From positions 96,295-160,294 of the forward strand of contig JACQAP010000012.1 of assembly GCA_016194905.1 (NCBI GenBank): a stretch of DNA of 64,000 nucleotides. Direction: 5' to 3'. Made by a program: the position numbers and the translations under genes. Shown here piece by piece: positions 39,367-50,185 of this stretch. Each line of letters opens with the position of its first letter. The stretch's first letter is position 1. The notes beneath the pieces were generated by a model. That model was not told where the DNA came from. It saw nothing but the letters and a program-made list of their open reading frames with translations, and searched no databases. Source of the DNA: Betaproteobacteria bacterium. Lineage in GTDB: Bacteria; Pseudomonadota; Gammaproteobacteria; Burkholderiales; JACQAP01.

Positions 39367-40776
39367 TCAGTTCAGTCTGACGTACTCGTAGTCGACCGCC
39401 AGATTGTTGATGCCCCGATCCGGCGGCGCGATCCAGCGCGCCATTTTTCCCGGTTCGACGACGCGCTTCATCAGGCTGTGCACGAAGGCGCGGTCGGATT
39501 CCCCGGGAATCCATTCCAGCATGCGCTGCTCGTATTCCTCGCGCCCGATCGGTTTGCCTTGCGGGTCGGTCGGCACACTGGCCCAGGCACCGATGGAACG
39601 ACGAAAGCGCGGGCTCGGCAGCGAAAGGCGGAAATCGTGGCCTGCGCGCTGGATCTGCATGTTCCAGCGCTTGATGCCGATCTCGCAATCCTTGATGTAG
39701 GACTGGCGCATCACTTCGTTCATGGCGTTGCGCAGGCTGACAGCCTCCTGGCCTTGCGGTGTCTCCAGCGTGAGCGTCGAATCGCTGCAAACGTGGTCCT
39801 CGTATCGCGTTTCATCCGGCCGGCCCTTGATGCCGCTGGCGAACGAACTCGCGGCGTTGGATGAGACTTCGGAGCCGAACAAGTCGAGCGAGGATGTGAA
39901 CCAGAAATTCATGTAGCGCTGGATGGTCGGCAGATCGATCGCGCCGTGATTGCGAACTGCCTGCGGGTCGTCGCTGCCGAGCTCCTTCATCGCTTCCAGC
40001 GAGCGCTTCACCACGCGGCCCACGCCGGACTCGCCGACGAACATGTGATGCGCTTCCTCGGTGAGCATGAAGCGGCAGGTGCGTGCCAGCGGATCGAACC
40101 CAGACTCGGCCAGGCTCTTCAACTGGAACTTGCCGTCGCGGTCGGTGAAGTAGGTGAACATGAAGAACGACAGCCAGTCGCTGATCGGTTCGTTGAACGT
40201 ACCGAGGATGCGCGGTTTGTCGACGTCGCCCGAATGCCGCGACAGCAGTTCTTCCGCCTCCTCGCGGCCGTCGCGGCCGAAGTGGGCGTGCAGCAGATAG
40301 ACCATCGCCCAGAGATGCCGGCCTTCCTCGACGTTGACCTGAAACAAGTTACGCAGGTCGTACAGCGACGGGCAGGTGAGACCGAGCCGATGCTGCTGCT
40401 CCACCGATGCCGGTTCGGTGTCGCCCTGCGTGACGATGATGCGGCGAAACTGCGAACGCAGTTCACCCGGGACTTGCTGCCAGACGGGTTCGCCGAAGTG
40501 GTCGCCGAATCCGATGGTGCGCTCCGGCGTCCGGTCCGCGAGAAAAATTCCCCAGCGGTAGTCCGGCATTTTCACCGAGCCGTAACTCGCCCAGCCTTGT
40601 GCATCCACGCCGATCGCCGTACGCAGATACACATCGACCGACGCGGAGTCGTGCGGCCCCATCTCCCGCCACCAGTCGAGGAATTTCGGCTGCCAGTGTT
40701 CGAGCGCGCGCTGCAGCGTGCGGTCGTTCGCGAGGTCGACGTTGTTGGGAATCCGTTCCGAATAATTAACACTCAT
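39367..40776 (-). CDS. boxB: Benzoyl-CoA 2,3-epoxidase, oxygenase subunit BoxB
   Basis: Diiron monooxygenase that epoxidises benzoyl-CoA in the aerobic CoA-dependent (box) benzoate pathway. The 469 residues match the BoxB length. Two E-x-x-H diiron signatures are seen: VNVEEGRHLWAM (E151, H154) and LTEEAHHMFVGE (E240, H243). It needs electrons from the reductase BoxA, not found in this window. Downstream of boxC on the same strand, with a CGCAGAG-type repeat filling the gap. Confidence 0.96.
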   Translation of the reverse strand: MSVNYSERIPNNVDLANDRTLQRALEHWQPKFLDWWREMGPHDSASVDVYLRTAIGVDAQGWASYGSVKMPDYRWGIFLADRTPERTIGFGDHFGEPVWQQVPGELRSQFRRIIVTQGDTEPASVEQQHRLGLTCPSLYDLRNLFQVNVEEGRHLWAMVYLLHAHFGRDGREEAEELLSRHSGDVDKPRILGTFNEPISDWLSFFMFTYFTDRDGKFQLKSLAESGFDPLARTCRFMLTEEAHHMFVGESGVGRVVKRSLEAMKELGSDDPQAVRNHGAIDLPTIQRYMNFWFTSSLDLFGSEVSSNAASSFASGIKGRPDETRYEDHVCSDSTLTLETPQGQEAVSLRNAMNEVMRQSYIKDCEIGIKRWNMQIQRAGHDFRLSLPSPRFRRSIGAWASVPTDPQGKPIGREEYEQRMLEWIPGESDRAFVHSLMKRVVEPGKMARWIAPPDRGINNLAVDYEYVRLN

Positions 40777-40796
40777 GCTTCACCTCATTTACACCC

Positions 40797-40967
40797 AACG
40801 CAGAGGCGCAGAGGACGCGGAGAACGCAGAGAAAAGCAAAGGAAGATTTGGTCGATGGTGATCAAGTCAGTTCGCACACTTGAATGCAACCTAGTGGCCA
40901 CCCCTCAACGAAAATTTCGTTCTGTCTTTCCTCTGCGTCCTCCTGGTTTTCTCTGCGCCTCTGCGTT
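40797..40967. repeat. Dispersed CGCAGAG-type inverted-arm element, copy 2
   Basis: Between boxC and boxB inside an apparent operon. Left arm AACGCAGAGGCGCAGAGG... at 40797-40831, right arm ending CTCTGCGCCTCTGCGTT at 40951-40967. The outer ends are the perfect inverted AACGCAGAGGCGCAGAG. The centre (about 40845-40920) is unlike the other copies. Confidence 0.85.
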
Positions 40968-40978
40968 GAGAAGTTGCC

Positions 40979-42664
<1,686 letters not shown>

Positions 42665-42678
42665 GATGGCTTCCTCTC

Positions 42679-43578
42679 TCACGCCGCGGACGGCAGCGAT
42701 TTTTTCAGCGTCCGCAGACTTTGTTCGACGGTGCTCCCGGCCGTGTCCACGACGGCATCGGCTTGTGCGTAAAGCATGCCGCGTCCCTGCAGGATGCGGC
42801 GCAGATCTTCCATTGCCTGTGCGTTGCCGGCCATCGGGCGCGTGTCGCCTTGCGCAACGACTCTGGCCATGTGCTCTTCGGGTTCGGCCTTGAGCCAGAC
42901 CGTGAAGCAGGTCGACAACAGCAGATCGTAAGTGCCCGGCTCGGAGACGATGCTGCCGCCGGTCGCGATGACACAACGCTCGTGGGCTTCCAGGGCTTTC
43001 TCCAGGCAACGGCGCTCGTAGCGGCGGTAGCCCTGCTGGCCGTACAGCAGGAAAATCTCGGAAAGCCCCGTCCCTGCTTCGCGTTCGATTTCCCGGTCGA
43101 GTTCGATGAAGGCCGCGCCCAGTTTGCGTGCCAGCGCGGCGCCGAGTGTGGACTTGCCGGCGCCGCGCAATCCGATCAGCGCGATGCGCCGGCTGCGCTC
43201 GGCTGCCGGGCTGCCGAATTCGCTTTGCAGGCGCGCGCGAATGCGCGCCAGGCGTTGTTTCGGAAGCCGCTGCAGGAGTTGATGGATCAGCGTCAGTTCG
43301 ACCGATTGCTCTTCGTCCTCGAGCAGATCGCTCAGCGCCAGGCCCAGCGCCGCGGCGATCTGGCGCAGCAGCAATATGGAAATATTGCCGTGGCCCGCTT
43401 CCAGTTGCGCCAGATAACGTTCCGATACCCGGGAGTCGCGCGCCAGATCCTTGCGCGTCAGTCCGCGCCGCGCGCGCGCATCGCGCACGCGCTCGCCCAG
43501 CCGGTTCAGAAAGGCGGCCTCTTTCGCCGCCGAACTTGCTGATTCCCTGCCCGATGCCGCCGGATCGCGTGCGCCCAA
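42679..43578 (-). CDS. boxR: Benzoyl-CoA-responsive repressor BoxR
   Basis: 299 residues. The N-terminal XRE helix-turn-helix (about 27-85; LTRKDLARDSRVSERYLAQLEAG) is fused to a C-terminal shikimate-kinase-like domain with the P-loop GLRGAGKS (136-143). This is the BzdR/BoxR architecture, in which the kinase-like domain binds benzoyl-CoA and releases the repressor from DNA. The start is TTG 43578 with AGAGG upstream. It is the first gene of boxR-boxC-boxB; autoregulation is expected from the TGCAT boxes over its promoter. Confidence 0.94.
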   Translation of the reverse strand: MGARDPAASGRESASSAAKEAAFLNRLGERVRDARARRGLTRKDLARDSRVSERYLAQLEAGHGNISILLLRQIAAALGLALSDLLEDEEQSVELTLIHQLLQRLPKQRLARIRARLQSEFGSPAAERSRRIALIGLRGAGKSTLGAALARKLGAAFIELDREIEREAGTGLSEIFLLYGQQGYRRYERRCLEKALEAHERCVIATGGSIVSEPGTYDLLLSTCFTVWLKAEPEEHMARVVAQGDTRPMAGNAQAMEDLRRILQGRGMLYAQADAVVDTAGSTVEQSLRTLKKSLPSAA

Positions 43579-43598
43579 ACCGAAGCCTCTATCGTATA

Positions 43599-43643
43599 TG
43601 CATTATATTGCCGACAACACTGCTTTATTGCATGATAATGCAT
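43599..43643. promoter_or_regulatory. Predicted BoxR operator in the boxR/flavodoxin intergenic region
   Basis: TGCAT occurs at 43599, 43629 and 43639, spaced by 30 and 10 bases, so all lie on one face of the helix. The last two make TGCA-N6-TGCA, the type of site known for BzdR/BoxR. The first overlaps a TATAAT -10 for boxR (43607-43602, minus strand). An extended -10, TGGTAGAAT (43646-43654), serves the plus-strand flavodoxin gene just beyond. One operator could repress both directions. Confidence 0.7.
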
Positions 43644-43685
43644 ACTGGTAGAATTTCAACCATTACCTGAAACAGGACCAAGGCG

Positions 43686-44168
43686 ATGGCGCTTGAATTG
43701 ACGATCCTGGTCGGCACCATGACCGGCATTGCCCATCTGGTGGCGCAGGAGATCGAGTTGCGGTTGGACGGCGAGGGGGTGCGCATCGATACGAAGCTCA
43801 TGGACGAACTCGACGTCCGCGTGTTCGAGCCGGGCGGATTGTTCCTGATCTGCACCTCGACTTACGGCCAGGGAGACGTGCCGGACAACGCGAAACAACT
43901 CTACGAGTCCCTGCAGACCGTCCGCCCCGACCTGGCCGGCGTTTGCTACGGCGTCATCGCGCTGGGCGACATGACCTATGCCGAAACTTTCTGCAATGGC
44001 GGCAGGCGCTTCGACCGCATCCTTGCGGAACTCGGCGCGCGGCGCATCGGCGACATCATGCTGCACGACGCCAGCGCGGGCACCCTACCGGAAGACGAGG
44101 CGGCGGAGTGGATCGAGGGCTGGATCGCATTGTGCCGCGACGAGTTCGGCGTGGCCGCATCGGCTTAG
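43686..44168 (+). CDS. Flavodoxin-domain protein (MioC-like)
   Basis: 160 residues. FMN-phosphate loop GTMTG at 10-14 and the isoalloxazine-binding loops STYGQGDVPDNA and ALGDMTYAETFCNGGRRFD place it in the flavodoxin/MioC group. It is cytosolic. Divergent from boxR across the BoxR operator, so it should be induced with the box genes. A role as an electron carrier for the BoxB oxygenase is a tempting inference because boxA is absent here, but MioC-type proteins have other roles too. Confidence 0.85.
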   Translation: MALELTILVGTMTGIAHLVAQEIELRLDGEGVRIDTKLMDELDVRVFEPGGLFLICTSTYGQGDVPDNAKQLYESLQTVRPDLAGVCYGVIALGDMTYAETFCNGGRRFDRILAELGARRIGDIMLHDASAGTLPEDEAAEWIEGWIALCRDEFGVAASA

Positions 44169-44515
44169 TACACAAGATCAAGATCTTCAACGCAGAGGCG
44201 CAGAGGACGCAAAGGTCGCAGAGGAAAAGAAAACTTGGCAAGAACTGTTTCTTTGCGGGGTGGACGCGGGTCCCGATGTCGCATCAGGAATCACGTTCAT
44301 GGTGGGTCATGTTCCTTCCAGGCATCTAGTTGCTCAACATGAACCGACGCAATCTCATCTTTTCTGGCATTTCTCTGCGATCTCTACGTCCTCTGCGCCT
44401 CTGCGTTGAGAATTTGAAGTTGAATTCGCTCTAGAAGCAGAGCGGCTGGTATATTCCGTCCAGGAACCGGAGGGCGGTCTCTGCCCTGACGGGAACCAAA
44501 AGAGGGAGGAGGGGC
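44169..44515. other. Intergenic region between flavodoxin gene and benzoate-CoA ligase
   Basis: 347 bases. Holds CGCAGAG-type repeat copy 3 (44189-44407) and then about 100 bases of leader ending in the strong GGGAGGAGGGG ribosome binding site of the ligase. No TGCA-N6-TGCA site or clear promoter was recognised here, so the ligase may be read from the flavodoxin promoter through the repeat. Confidence 0.6.
44189..44407. repeat. Dispersed CGCAGAG-type inverted-arm element, copy 3
   Basis: Largest copy, 219 bases. Ends AACGCAGAGGCGCAGAGG (44189-44206) and CCTCTGCGCCTCTGCGTT (44390-44407), a perfect 18-base inverted repeat. The centre (about 44240-44360) is unrelated in sequence to the other copies. 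Confidence 0.85.
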
Positions 44516-46105
44516 GTGACAGGATTGAGCCAGGCTGATCACAGCGTCAGCCCGCCGTTGATCGAGGTTCCACGCGATTACAACGCGGCGCACGATCTCG
44601 TCGAGCGTAATCTCGTCGCCGGACGAGGCGGCAAGACGGTTTACGTCGACGACCAGGGGCGCTACACGTACGCTGAGCTGGCCGAGCGCGTCAATCGCGC
44701 CGCCAATGCGTTGACCGGACTCGGCCTGGAGATGGAAAACCGGGTCATGCTGGCGCACCTGGACACGATCGATTTCCCCAGCGTATTCCTCGGTGCGATC
44801 AAGGCCGGCATCGTACCGGTGAGCGCCAACACGCTGCTGACCACCGCCGATTACAAGTTCATGCTCGAGGACAGCCGCGTTCGCGCACTGATCGTCTCGG
44901 AGGCGCTGCTGCCGGCGTTCGCACCGTTGCTTGAAAAGCCGCCTTTCCTCAAGCACGTCATCGTTTCGGGCAAAGATGCTCACGGCCACCCTCATCTGCA
45001 GCAACTCATGGCAAGTGCAGCAACGACATTCGCTCCGGCGCCTACTGCCGCGGACGACGCCTGCTTCTGGCTTTATTCCTCGGGCTCCACAGGAGCGCCG
45101 AAAGGCACCGTGCACATTCATTCGAGCCTGATCCAGACGGCAGAACTCTATGCAAAACCGATACTCGGCATTCGTGAAAGCGATATCGTGTTCTCTGCGG
45201 CCAAGCTGTTCTTTGCCTACGGACTGGGCAATGCGCTGACGTTCCCGCTTGCCGTCGGCGCCACCGCGATATTAATGGCGGAGCGGCCGACGCCCGCGGC
45301 GGTATTCAAGCGCCTCAAGGAACATCGTCCGACGATTTTCTACGGCGTGCCGACGCTCTACGGAGCGCTCCTCGCCAGTCCGGATCTACCGCGCAGGCAA
45401 GAAATTGCGTTGCGTGTGTGTACGTCGGCAGGCGAGGCGCTGCCGGCAGATCTCGGCCGTCGCTGGACCGAACACTTCGGTGTGGAAATCCTCGACGGCA
45501 TCGGCTCCACCGAGATGCTGCACATATTCCTCTCCAACCAGCCGGGCCAAGTGCGCTACGGCACCACCGGCAAGCCGGTACCCGGCTACCGGATTCGACT
45601 CGCGGACGAACAGGGAAGAGACGTTGCGATTGGCGAGATCGGCGAACTGCAGATCAACGGCCCGACCAGCGCAATCCAGTACTGGGGTAATCGCGCGAAG
45701 ACGCTGGCGACATTCGTCGGACCATGGACACGCGCAGGCGACAAGTACACGCAGGATACAGAAGGTTATTACACCTACTGCGGGCGCTCGGACGACATGT
45801 TGAAGGTCAGCGGCATGTATGTGTCGCCGTTCGAAGTCGAAGCGGCGCTGATGACGCATCCGGATGTGCTCGAAGCCGCGGTGATCGGCGTGCCGGACGA
45901 CCAGAATCTGATCAAACCGAAAGCATTCGTCGTCACCAAGGTGGGCGTCGCCGCGGCGCCGGCGCTGGCCGACACGCTCAAGAGCCACGTGAAGGACCGG
46001 CTCGCGCCTTACAAATATCCGCGCTGGGTCGAGTTCATTCCCGAACTGCCAAAGACGGCAACCGGCAAGATCCAGCGCTTCAAGTTGAGGAACCGGCAGG
46101 GGTAA
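44516..46105 (+). CDS. bclA: Benzoate-CoA ligase
   Basis: Activates benzoate with ATP and CoA to benzoyl-CoA, the entry step of the box pathway. 529-residue ANL-superfamily enzyme: AMP loop SSGSTGAPKG at 188-197, STEMLHIFLSN typical of aryl-CoA ligases of the benzoate/BadA group, and C-terminal catalytic lysine in PKTATGKIQRF. The start is GTG 44516 after GGGAGGAGGGG. Followed by a Liv-type transporter, consistent with uptake and activation of the same aromatic acid. A related aromatic acid as the preferred substrate is possible. Confidence 0.93.
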   Translation: MTGLSQADHSVSPPLIEVPRDYNAAHDLVERNLVAGRGGKTVYVDDQGRYTYAELAERVNRAANALTGLGLEMENRVMLAHLDTIDFPSVFLGAIKAGIVPVSANTLLTTADYKFMLEDSRVRALIVSEALLPAFAPLLEKPPFLKHVIVSGKDAHGHPHLQQLMASAATTFAPAPTAADDACFWLYSSGSTGAPKGTVHIHSSLIQTAELYAKPILGIRESDIVFSAAKLFFAYGLGNALTFPLAVGATAILMAERPTPAAVFKRLKEHRPTIFYGVPTLYGALLASPDLPRRQEIALRVCTSAGEALPADLGRRWTEHFGVEILDGIGSTEMLHIFLSNQPGQVRYGTTGKPVPGYRIRLADEQGRDVAIGEIGELQINGPTSAIQYWGNRAKTLATFVGPWTRAGDKYTQDTEGYYTYCGRSDDMLKVSGMYVSPFEVEAALMTHPDVLEAAVIGVPDDQNLIKPKAFVVTKVGVAAAPALADTLKSHVKDRLAPYKYPRWVEFIPELPKTATGKIQRFKLRNRQG

Positions 46106-46159
46106 GTATGGGAAGGCGTGCCCACACGGTTCCACAAGGGATTCCAGAGGAAACCGGCT

Positions 46160-47356
46160 ATGAACGACAACAAACCTTACCAGCAGGGCAGGCGTGAGTT
46201 TCTGATCGGTGCAGGTGCCCTCGCGAGTGCATCGCTGCTGCCGTCGATCGCGCTTGCGCAATCGGCAAAGCTTCGCCTCGGGCTCATGCTGCCTTACACA
46301 GGCACGTATGCACAGCTCGGCGCCGCCATCGAAAATGGGTTGAAGCTATCGCTGGAGCAGTCGGGCGGGAAGTTCGGCGGCCGCGAAGTCGAATTCTTCA
46401 AAGTGGACGACGAGTCGGAACCTTCCAAGGCGACGGACAATGCCAACCGGCTGATCACTCGCGACAAGGTCGATGTTCTCGTCGGCTCGGTGCACTCGGG
46501 TGTCGCGATGGGCATGCTCAAGGTAGCGAAGGAAACCGGCACCCTGATGCTCATTCCGAATGCGGGAGCCGACGCCGCGACCGGCGCGCTCTGCACGCCG
46601 AATGTGTTCCGTACGTCATTCTCGAACTGGCAACCGGTGCATCCGCTCGGCAAGGTCATGTTCGACAAAGGCCACAGGAAAGCGGTATTCATCACCTGGA
46701 AATACGCCGCGGGCGAGGAATCGCTGGCGTCGTTCAAGGAAGGCTTCACTGCGGCGGGCGGAACGGTGGTGAAAGAGTTGTTCGTGCCGTTTCCGAACGT
46801 CGAGTTCCAGGCGCTGTTGACCGAGATCGCCGCGATCAAACCCGATGCCGTTGCCTGCTTCTTTGCCGGCGGCGGTGCCGTCAAGTTCGTGAAGGACTAC
46901 GCGGCGGCGGGCCTGAAGGACAAGATCCCGCTGTACGGTTCGGGCTTCCTCACCGAAGGCGTGCTGGCCGCGCAGGGGGAGGCCGCCGACGGCCTGCTCA
47001 CCACGCTGCACTACGCCGACTCGCTGGATAATTCGCGCAACAAGGCGTTTCGCGCCGCCTATGGCAAAGTGTACAAGACCGAACCCGATGTGTATTCGGT
47101 GCAGGGCTTCGATACCGGCCTCTTGCTCGCGCAGGCGCTGGAGAAAGTGAAAGGCGACATCGGCAATCAGAAAGCGGTAATCGCCGCGATGGAAGGCGCG
47201 GTCATCGACAGTCCGCGCGGCCAGTGGAAAATGTCGAAGGCGCACAATCCGATCCAGGACATCTATCTGCGCCGCGTGGAAAAGGGCGACAACAAGGTCA
47301 TCGGCGTCGCCTGGAAAGCGCTAGAAGATCCCGCCCGCGGCTGCAAGCTGGGATAG
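46160..47356 (+). CDS. ABC transporter substrate-binding protein, Liv type (probable aromatic acid)
   Basis: 398 residues. The N-terminal signal has a twin-arginine pattern, GRREFLIG (R11-R12), then ALASASLLPSIALAQS with an ALA-type cleavage site near 34. It is a type I periplasmic binding protein of the LivJ/BraC family (LRLGLMLPYTGTYAQLGAAIENG). Genes of this kind beside bclA are associated with benzoate or other aromatic acid uptake; that substrate is inference. AGAGGAAA precedes ATG 46160. Confidence 0.87.
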   Translation: MNDNKPYQQGRREFLIGAGALASASLLPSIALAQSAKLRLGLMLPYTGTYAQLGAAIENGLKLSLEQSGGKFGGREVEFFKVDDESEPSKATDNANRLITRDKVDVLVGSVHSGVAMGMLKVAKETGTLMLIPNAGADAATGALCTPNVFRTSFSNWQPVHPLGKVMFDKGHRKAVFITWKYAAGEESLASFKEGFTAAGGTVVKELFVPFPNVEFQALLTEIAAIKPDAVACFFAGGGAVKFVKDYAAAGLKDKIPLYGSGFLTEGVLAAQGEAADGLLTTLHYADSLDNSRNKAFRAAYGKVYKTEPDVYSVQGFDTGLLLAQALEKVKGDIGNQKAVIAAMEGAVIDSPRGQWKMSKAHNPIQDIYLRRVEKGDNKVIGVAWKALEDPARGCKLG

Positions 47357-47373
47357 GTCAACAGCGAAAACCC

Positions 47374-47534
47374 AACGCAGAGGCGCAGAGAAAAAGGAGA
47401 ACGCAGAGGAAGAGCAGGAAACATGAATTGGGGCGTTGGCATGCGTCCATGCAGGTAGAATCTGGCCAGCCAATCTGACATACACTCTCTTTTGATTTTC
47501 TCTGCGTCCTTTGCGCTCTCTGCGCCTCTGCGTT
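47374..47534. repeat. Dispersed CGCAGAG-type inverted-arm element, copy 4
   Basis: Between the binding-protein and permease genes. Ends CCCAACGCAGAGGCGCAGAG and its inverse CTCTGCGCCTCTGCGTTGGG, so the flanking CCC/GGG also pair. CTTAA lies just outside on the right, immediately before the permease ATG. The centre shares ATGAATTGGGG with copy 5 in opposite orientation. Confidence 0.85.
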
Positions 47535-47550
47535 GGGTGTACCGCCTTAA

Positions 47551-48447
47551 ATGGATTTCGCGACTTTCCTGATTCAGTTGCTCAATGCCGTCCAGTACGG
47601 CCTTTTGCTGTTCCTGATCGCGGGCGGCCTGACGCTGATCTTCGGCATCATGGGCATCATCAATCTCGCCCATGGCAGCTTCTACATGGTCGGGGCGTAT
47701 CTGGCGTGGTCGCTGTCCATGCACTTCGGCAGCCTCTGGCTCGCCATTCCCGCCGGCATCGTGCTGTCGGTGATTCTGGGATTGTTGCTTGAATGGTTGC
47801 TGATCCGGCGGCTTTATCGACTCGGGCACCTGCAGCAAGTCCTGCTGACCTACGGACTGATCCTCATCGTCGAGGAATTGCGCAGTATCGTCTGGGGCGA
47901 CGAAGTCCATGGCGTGCCGATGCCGGAGCTGCTTTCCGCATCGATTCCGTTGACCGATACGCTTTCCTATCCCGTCTACCGCTTGTGGATCTCCGCCGTC
48001 TGCGTCGTGTTTTCGTTGCTCCTCTACTTTCTGATCCAGCGTACGCGCCTGGGGATGATGATCCGCGCCGGCGCAACCAATCGCGAGATGGTGCAATCGC
48101 TCGGCATCGACATCGATCTGCTGTACCGCTTCGTGTTCGCGCTCGGCGTGGCCCTGGCCGCATTGGCCGGCATGATTGCCGCACCGGTGTCCTCGGTATT
48201 TCCGGGAATGGGCAATCAGGTTCTGATCGTCTGCTTCGTGGTGGTGGTCATCGGCGGCATCGGATCGGTAAAGGGCGCGCTGGTCGGCGCGTTGCTGATC
48301 GGCCTGGTGGATACCTTCGGCAAAGTCGTCGAGCTGAAGATCGGCGACTTTCGATTGCTGCCGGAACTGGCCGGCATGAGCGTTTATCTGCTCATGGCGG
48401 TCGTATTGCTGTGGCGCCCGGCCGGGTTGTTCGGAAAAAGATCGTGA
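47551..48447 (+). CDS. livH: ABC transporter permease, LivH type
   Basis: 298-residue inner-membrane permease with about eight hydrophobic segments and the LivH signature region GLTLIFGIMGIINLAHGSFYM near 28-48. The EAA-like cytoplasmic loop is near 190-215. Pairs with LivM. The start ATG lies 4 bases after the CTTAA end of repeat copy 4 and has no clear ribosome binding site of its own. The stop overlaps the livM start (TGATG). Confidence 0.9.
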   Translation: MDFATFLIQLLNAVQYGLLLFLIAGGLTLIFGIMGIINLAHGSFYMVGAYLAWSLSMHFGSLWLAIPAGIVLSVILGLLLEWLLIRRLYRLGHLQQVLLTYGLILIVEELRSIVWGDEVHGVPMPELLSASIPLTDTLSYPVYRLWISAVCVVFSLLLYFLIQRTRLGMMIRAGATNREMVQSLGIDIDLLYRFVFALGVALAALAGMIAAPVSSVFPGMGNQVLIVCFVVVVIGGIGSVKGALVGALLIGLVDTFGKVVELKIGDFRLLPELAGMSVYLLMAVVLLWRPAGLFGKRS

Positions 48448-49421
48448 TGTCGCGCTCGCGTTCTTTGGCAATGGCCACCGTCATCGTTGTCATAGCACTC
48501 GCCTTGCTGCCTTTGGTTGCGGAGAAGTTCACGGTCCAGTTCGCAACCCGCATCCTGATCATGGCGATATTCGCCATGAGCCTCAATCTGCTGGTCGGCC
48601 ATGCCGGATTGGTGAGCCTCGGCCATGCGGCATTCTTCGGCATCGCAGGCTATTGCCTGGCGCTGTCCTCGCCGCAATATCAATCGGCAAATTTCTGGGC
48701 CAGCCTGCCGCTGGCGATGATGGCGGCCGGTGCGCTGGCGCTGGTCATCGGCGTGCTGGTACTTCGCACCGGCGGTATCTATTTCATCATGGCCACGCTG
48801 GCGTTCGCGCAGATGCTCCATTTCCTGTTGCACGACACCGGCATCGCCGGCGGTTCCGACGGCATGTATATCTATGTCCGGCCCGATGCCGGCCTCTTCG
48901 GCTGGCGTCCGTTCGACCTGGAGAAATTCGGCGATTTCTATTTTGTCGTGCTCGCGCTCTTCCTGATTGTGTTCGGCTTCATCGGCGTGTTGCGCGCGTC
49001 GCTGTTCGGTCGCGTCATCGCCGGCATTCGCGTCAACGAGCAGCGCATGCGTTCGCTCGGGTTCGCGACCTTCCGCTACAAGCTCGCCTGCTTTGTCCTG
49101 GCCGGCATGCTGGCCGGCCTGGCGGGTTATCTCGCGGCGGCGCAGTTCGGTGTGGTCAATCCCGACATGCTCGGCTGGCATTTGTCCGGTGCCGTGTTGA
49201 TGATGGTGATCCTCGGCGGCATGGGCACGCTGGCGGGCCCCGTCATCGGTGCGGCGGCGATGCTGCTGCTGGAACTCGGTTTGCAATCGTTGCCGATGGC
49301 GGGCGACGTCAATCTTGGCAAGCACTGGCAGTTGCCGATGGGCATCGCCATCGTGCTGGTGGCGTTGCATCTGCCGAAAGGCATCGCCCGCCTGTTGCGA
49401 CGGGGTAGGGCCGATGACTGA
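48447..49421 (+). CDS. livM: ABC transporter permease, LivM type
   Basis: 324-residue permease with many membrane helices. Conserved NLLVGHAGLVSLGHAAFFGIAGY near 40-62 and the cytoplasmic coupling region GVLRASLFGRVIAGIRVNEQRMRSLG (about 178-203). Start ATG 48447 overlaps the livH stop by one base and the end overlaps livG by eight, showing translational coupling. Confidence 0.9.
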   Translation: MSRSRSLAMATVIVVIALALLPLVAEKFTVQFATRILIMAIFAMSLNLLVGHAGLVSLGHAAFFGIAGYCLALSSPQYQSANFWASLPLAMMAAGALALVIGVLVLRTGGIYFIMATLAFAQMLHFLLHDTGIAGGSDGMYIYVRPDAGLFGWRPFDLEKFGDFYFVVLALFLIVFGFIGVLRASLFGRVIAGIRVNEQRMRSLGFATFRYKLACFVLAGMLAGLAGYLAAAQFGVVNPDMLGWHLSGAVLMMVILGGMGTLAGPVIGAAAMLLLELGLQSLPMAGDVNLGKHWQLPMGIAIVLVALHLPKGIARLLRRGRADD

Positions 49422-50160
49422 GGCGATCCTGCAGACGCGTGGATTGTCGCGCCATTTCGGCGGACTGGCCGCCGTCGGCGATGTGTCGCTGGCCTGCGAG
49501 ACGGGACAGGTGCACGCTGTCATCGGTCCGAATGGCGCCGGCAAGAGCACGCTCATCAATCTGTTGTCGGGCGATCTGCCCGCAAGCGCCGGCCAGGTGC
49601 TGTTCGAAGGCCGGGACATCACCGGGCTTGCCGCGGACCGCATCTCGCAACTGGGCGTCGCACGCAGCTACCAGAAGACCAATCTTTTCCTGCCGTTCAC
49701 CGCGTTCGAGAATTGCCGCCTTGCTGCGCAGTCGCGCCTGCCGAGCTCGATGCATTTTTTCCGGCCGGCCCTCGCACGGAAGGACATCAACGCGGCCGCG
49801 CGTCGGGCGCTCGTGCAGGCGGGTCTCACTGGTCGCGGGGATGTCGCGGTGTCGGCGCTGTCGCACGGCGAACAACGCCAGGTCGAAATCGCGATGGCGC
49901 TGGCGACGCGCCCGCGCGTGTTGCTGCTCGACGAGCCGCTCGCCGGCATGGGCGCGGAGGAATCGGTGCGCATTGTCGCCTTGCTGCGCGAGCTGACGGC
50001 AACTCACGCCATCCTGCTGGTCGAGCACGACATGGACGTCGTGTTCGCCGTCGCGAACACGCTCACCGTGATGGTCAACGGCCGCGTTCTCGAATCCGGC
50101 CTACCCTCACAGATCCGTTCCAGCCGCGCCGTGCAGGAGGCTTATCTTGGGGTTGACTAG
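49414..50160 (+). CDS. livG: ABC transporter ATP-binding protein, LivG type
   Basis: 248 residues. Walker A GPNGAGKST near 37-45, signature LSHGEQRQVEIAMALA, Walker B VLLLDEPLAGMG, and the H-loop LVEHDMDVVF. Energises the transporter with LivF. ATG 49414 overlaps the livM stop. Confidence 0.92.
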   Translation: MTEAILQTRGLSRHFGGLAAVGDVSLACETGQVHAVIGPNGAGKSTLINLLSGDLPASAGQVLFEGRDITGLAADRISQLGVARSYQKTNLFLPFTAFENCRLAAQSRLPSSMHFFRPALARKDINAAARRALVQAGLTGRGDVAVSALSHGEQRQVEIAMALATRPRVLLLDEPLAGMGAEESVRIVALLRELTATHAILLVEHDMDVVFAVANTLTVMVNGRVLESGLPSQIRSSRAVQEAYLGVD

Positions 50161-50185
50161 TGCCTACACCCATACGATTACACCC

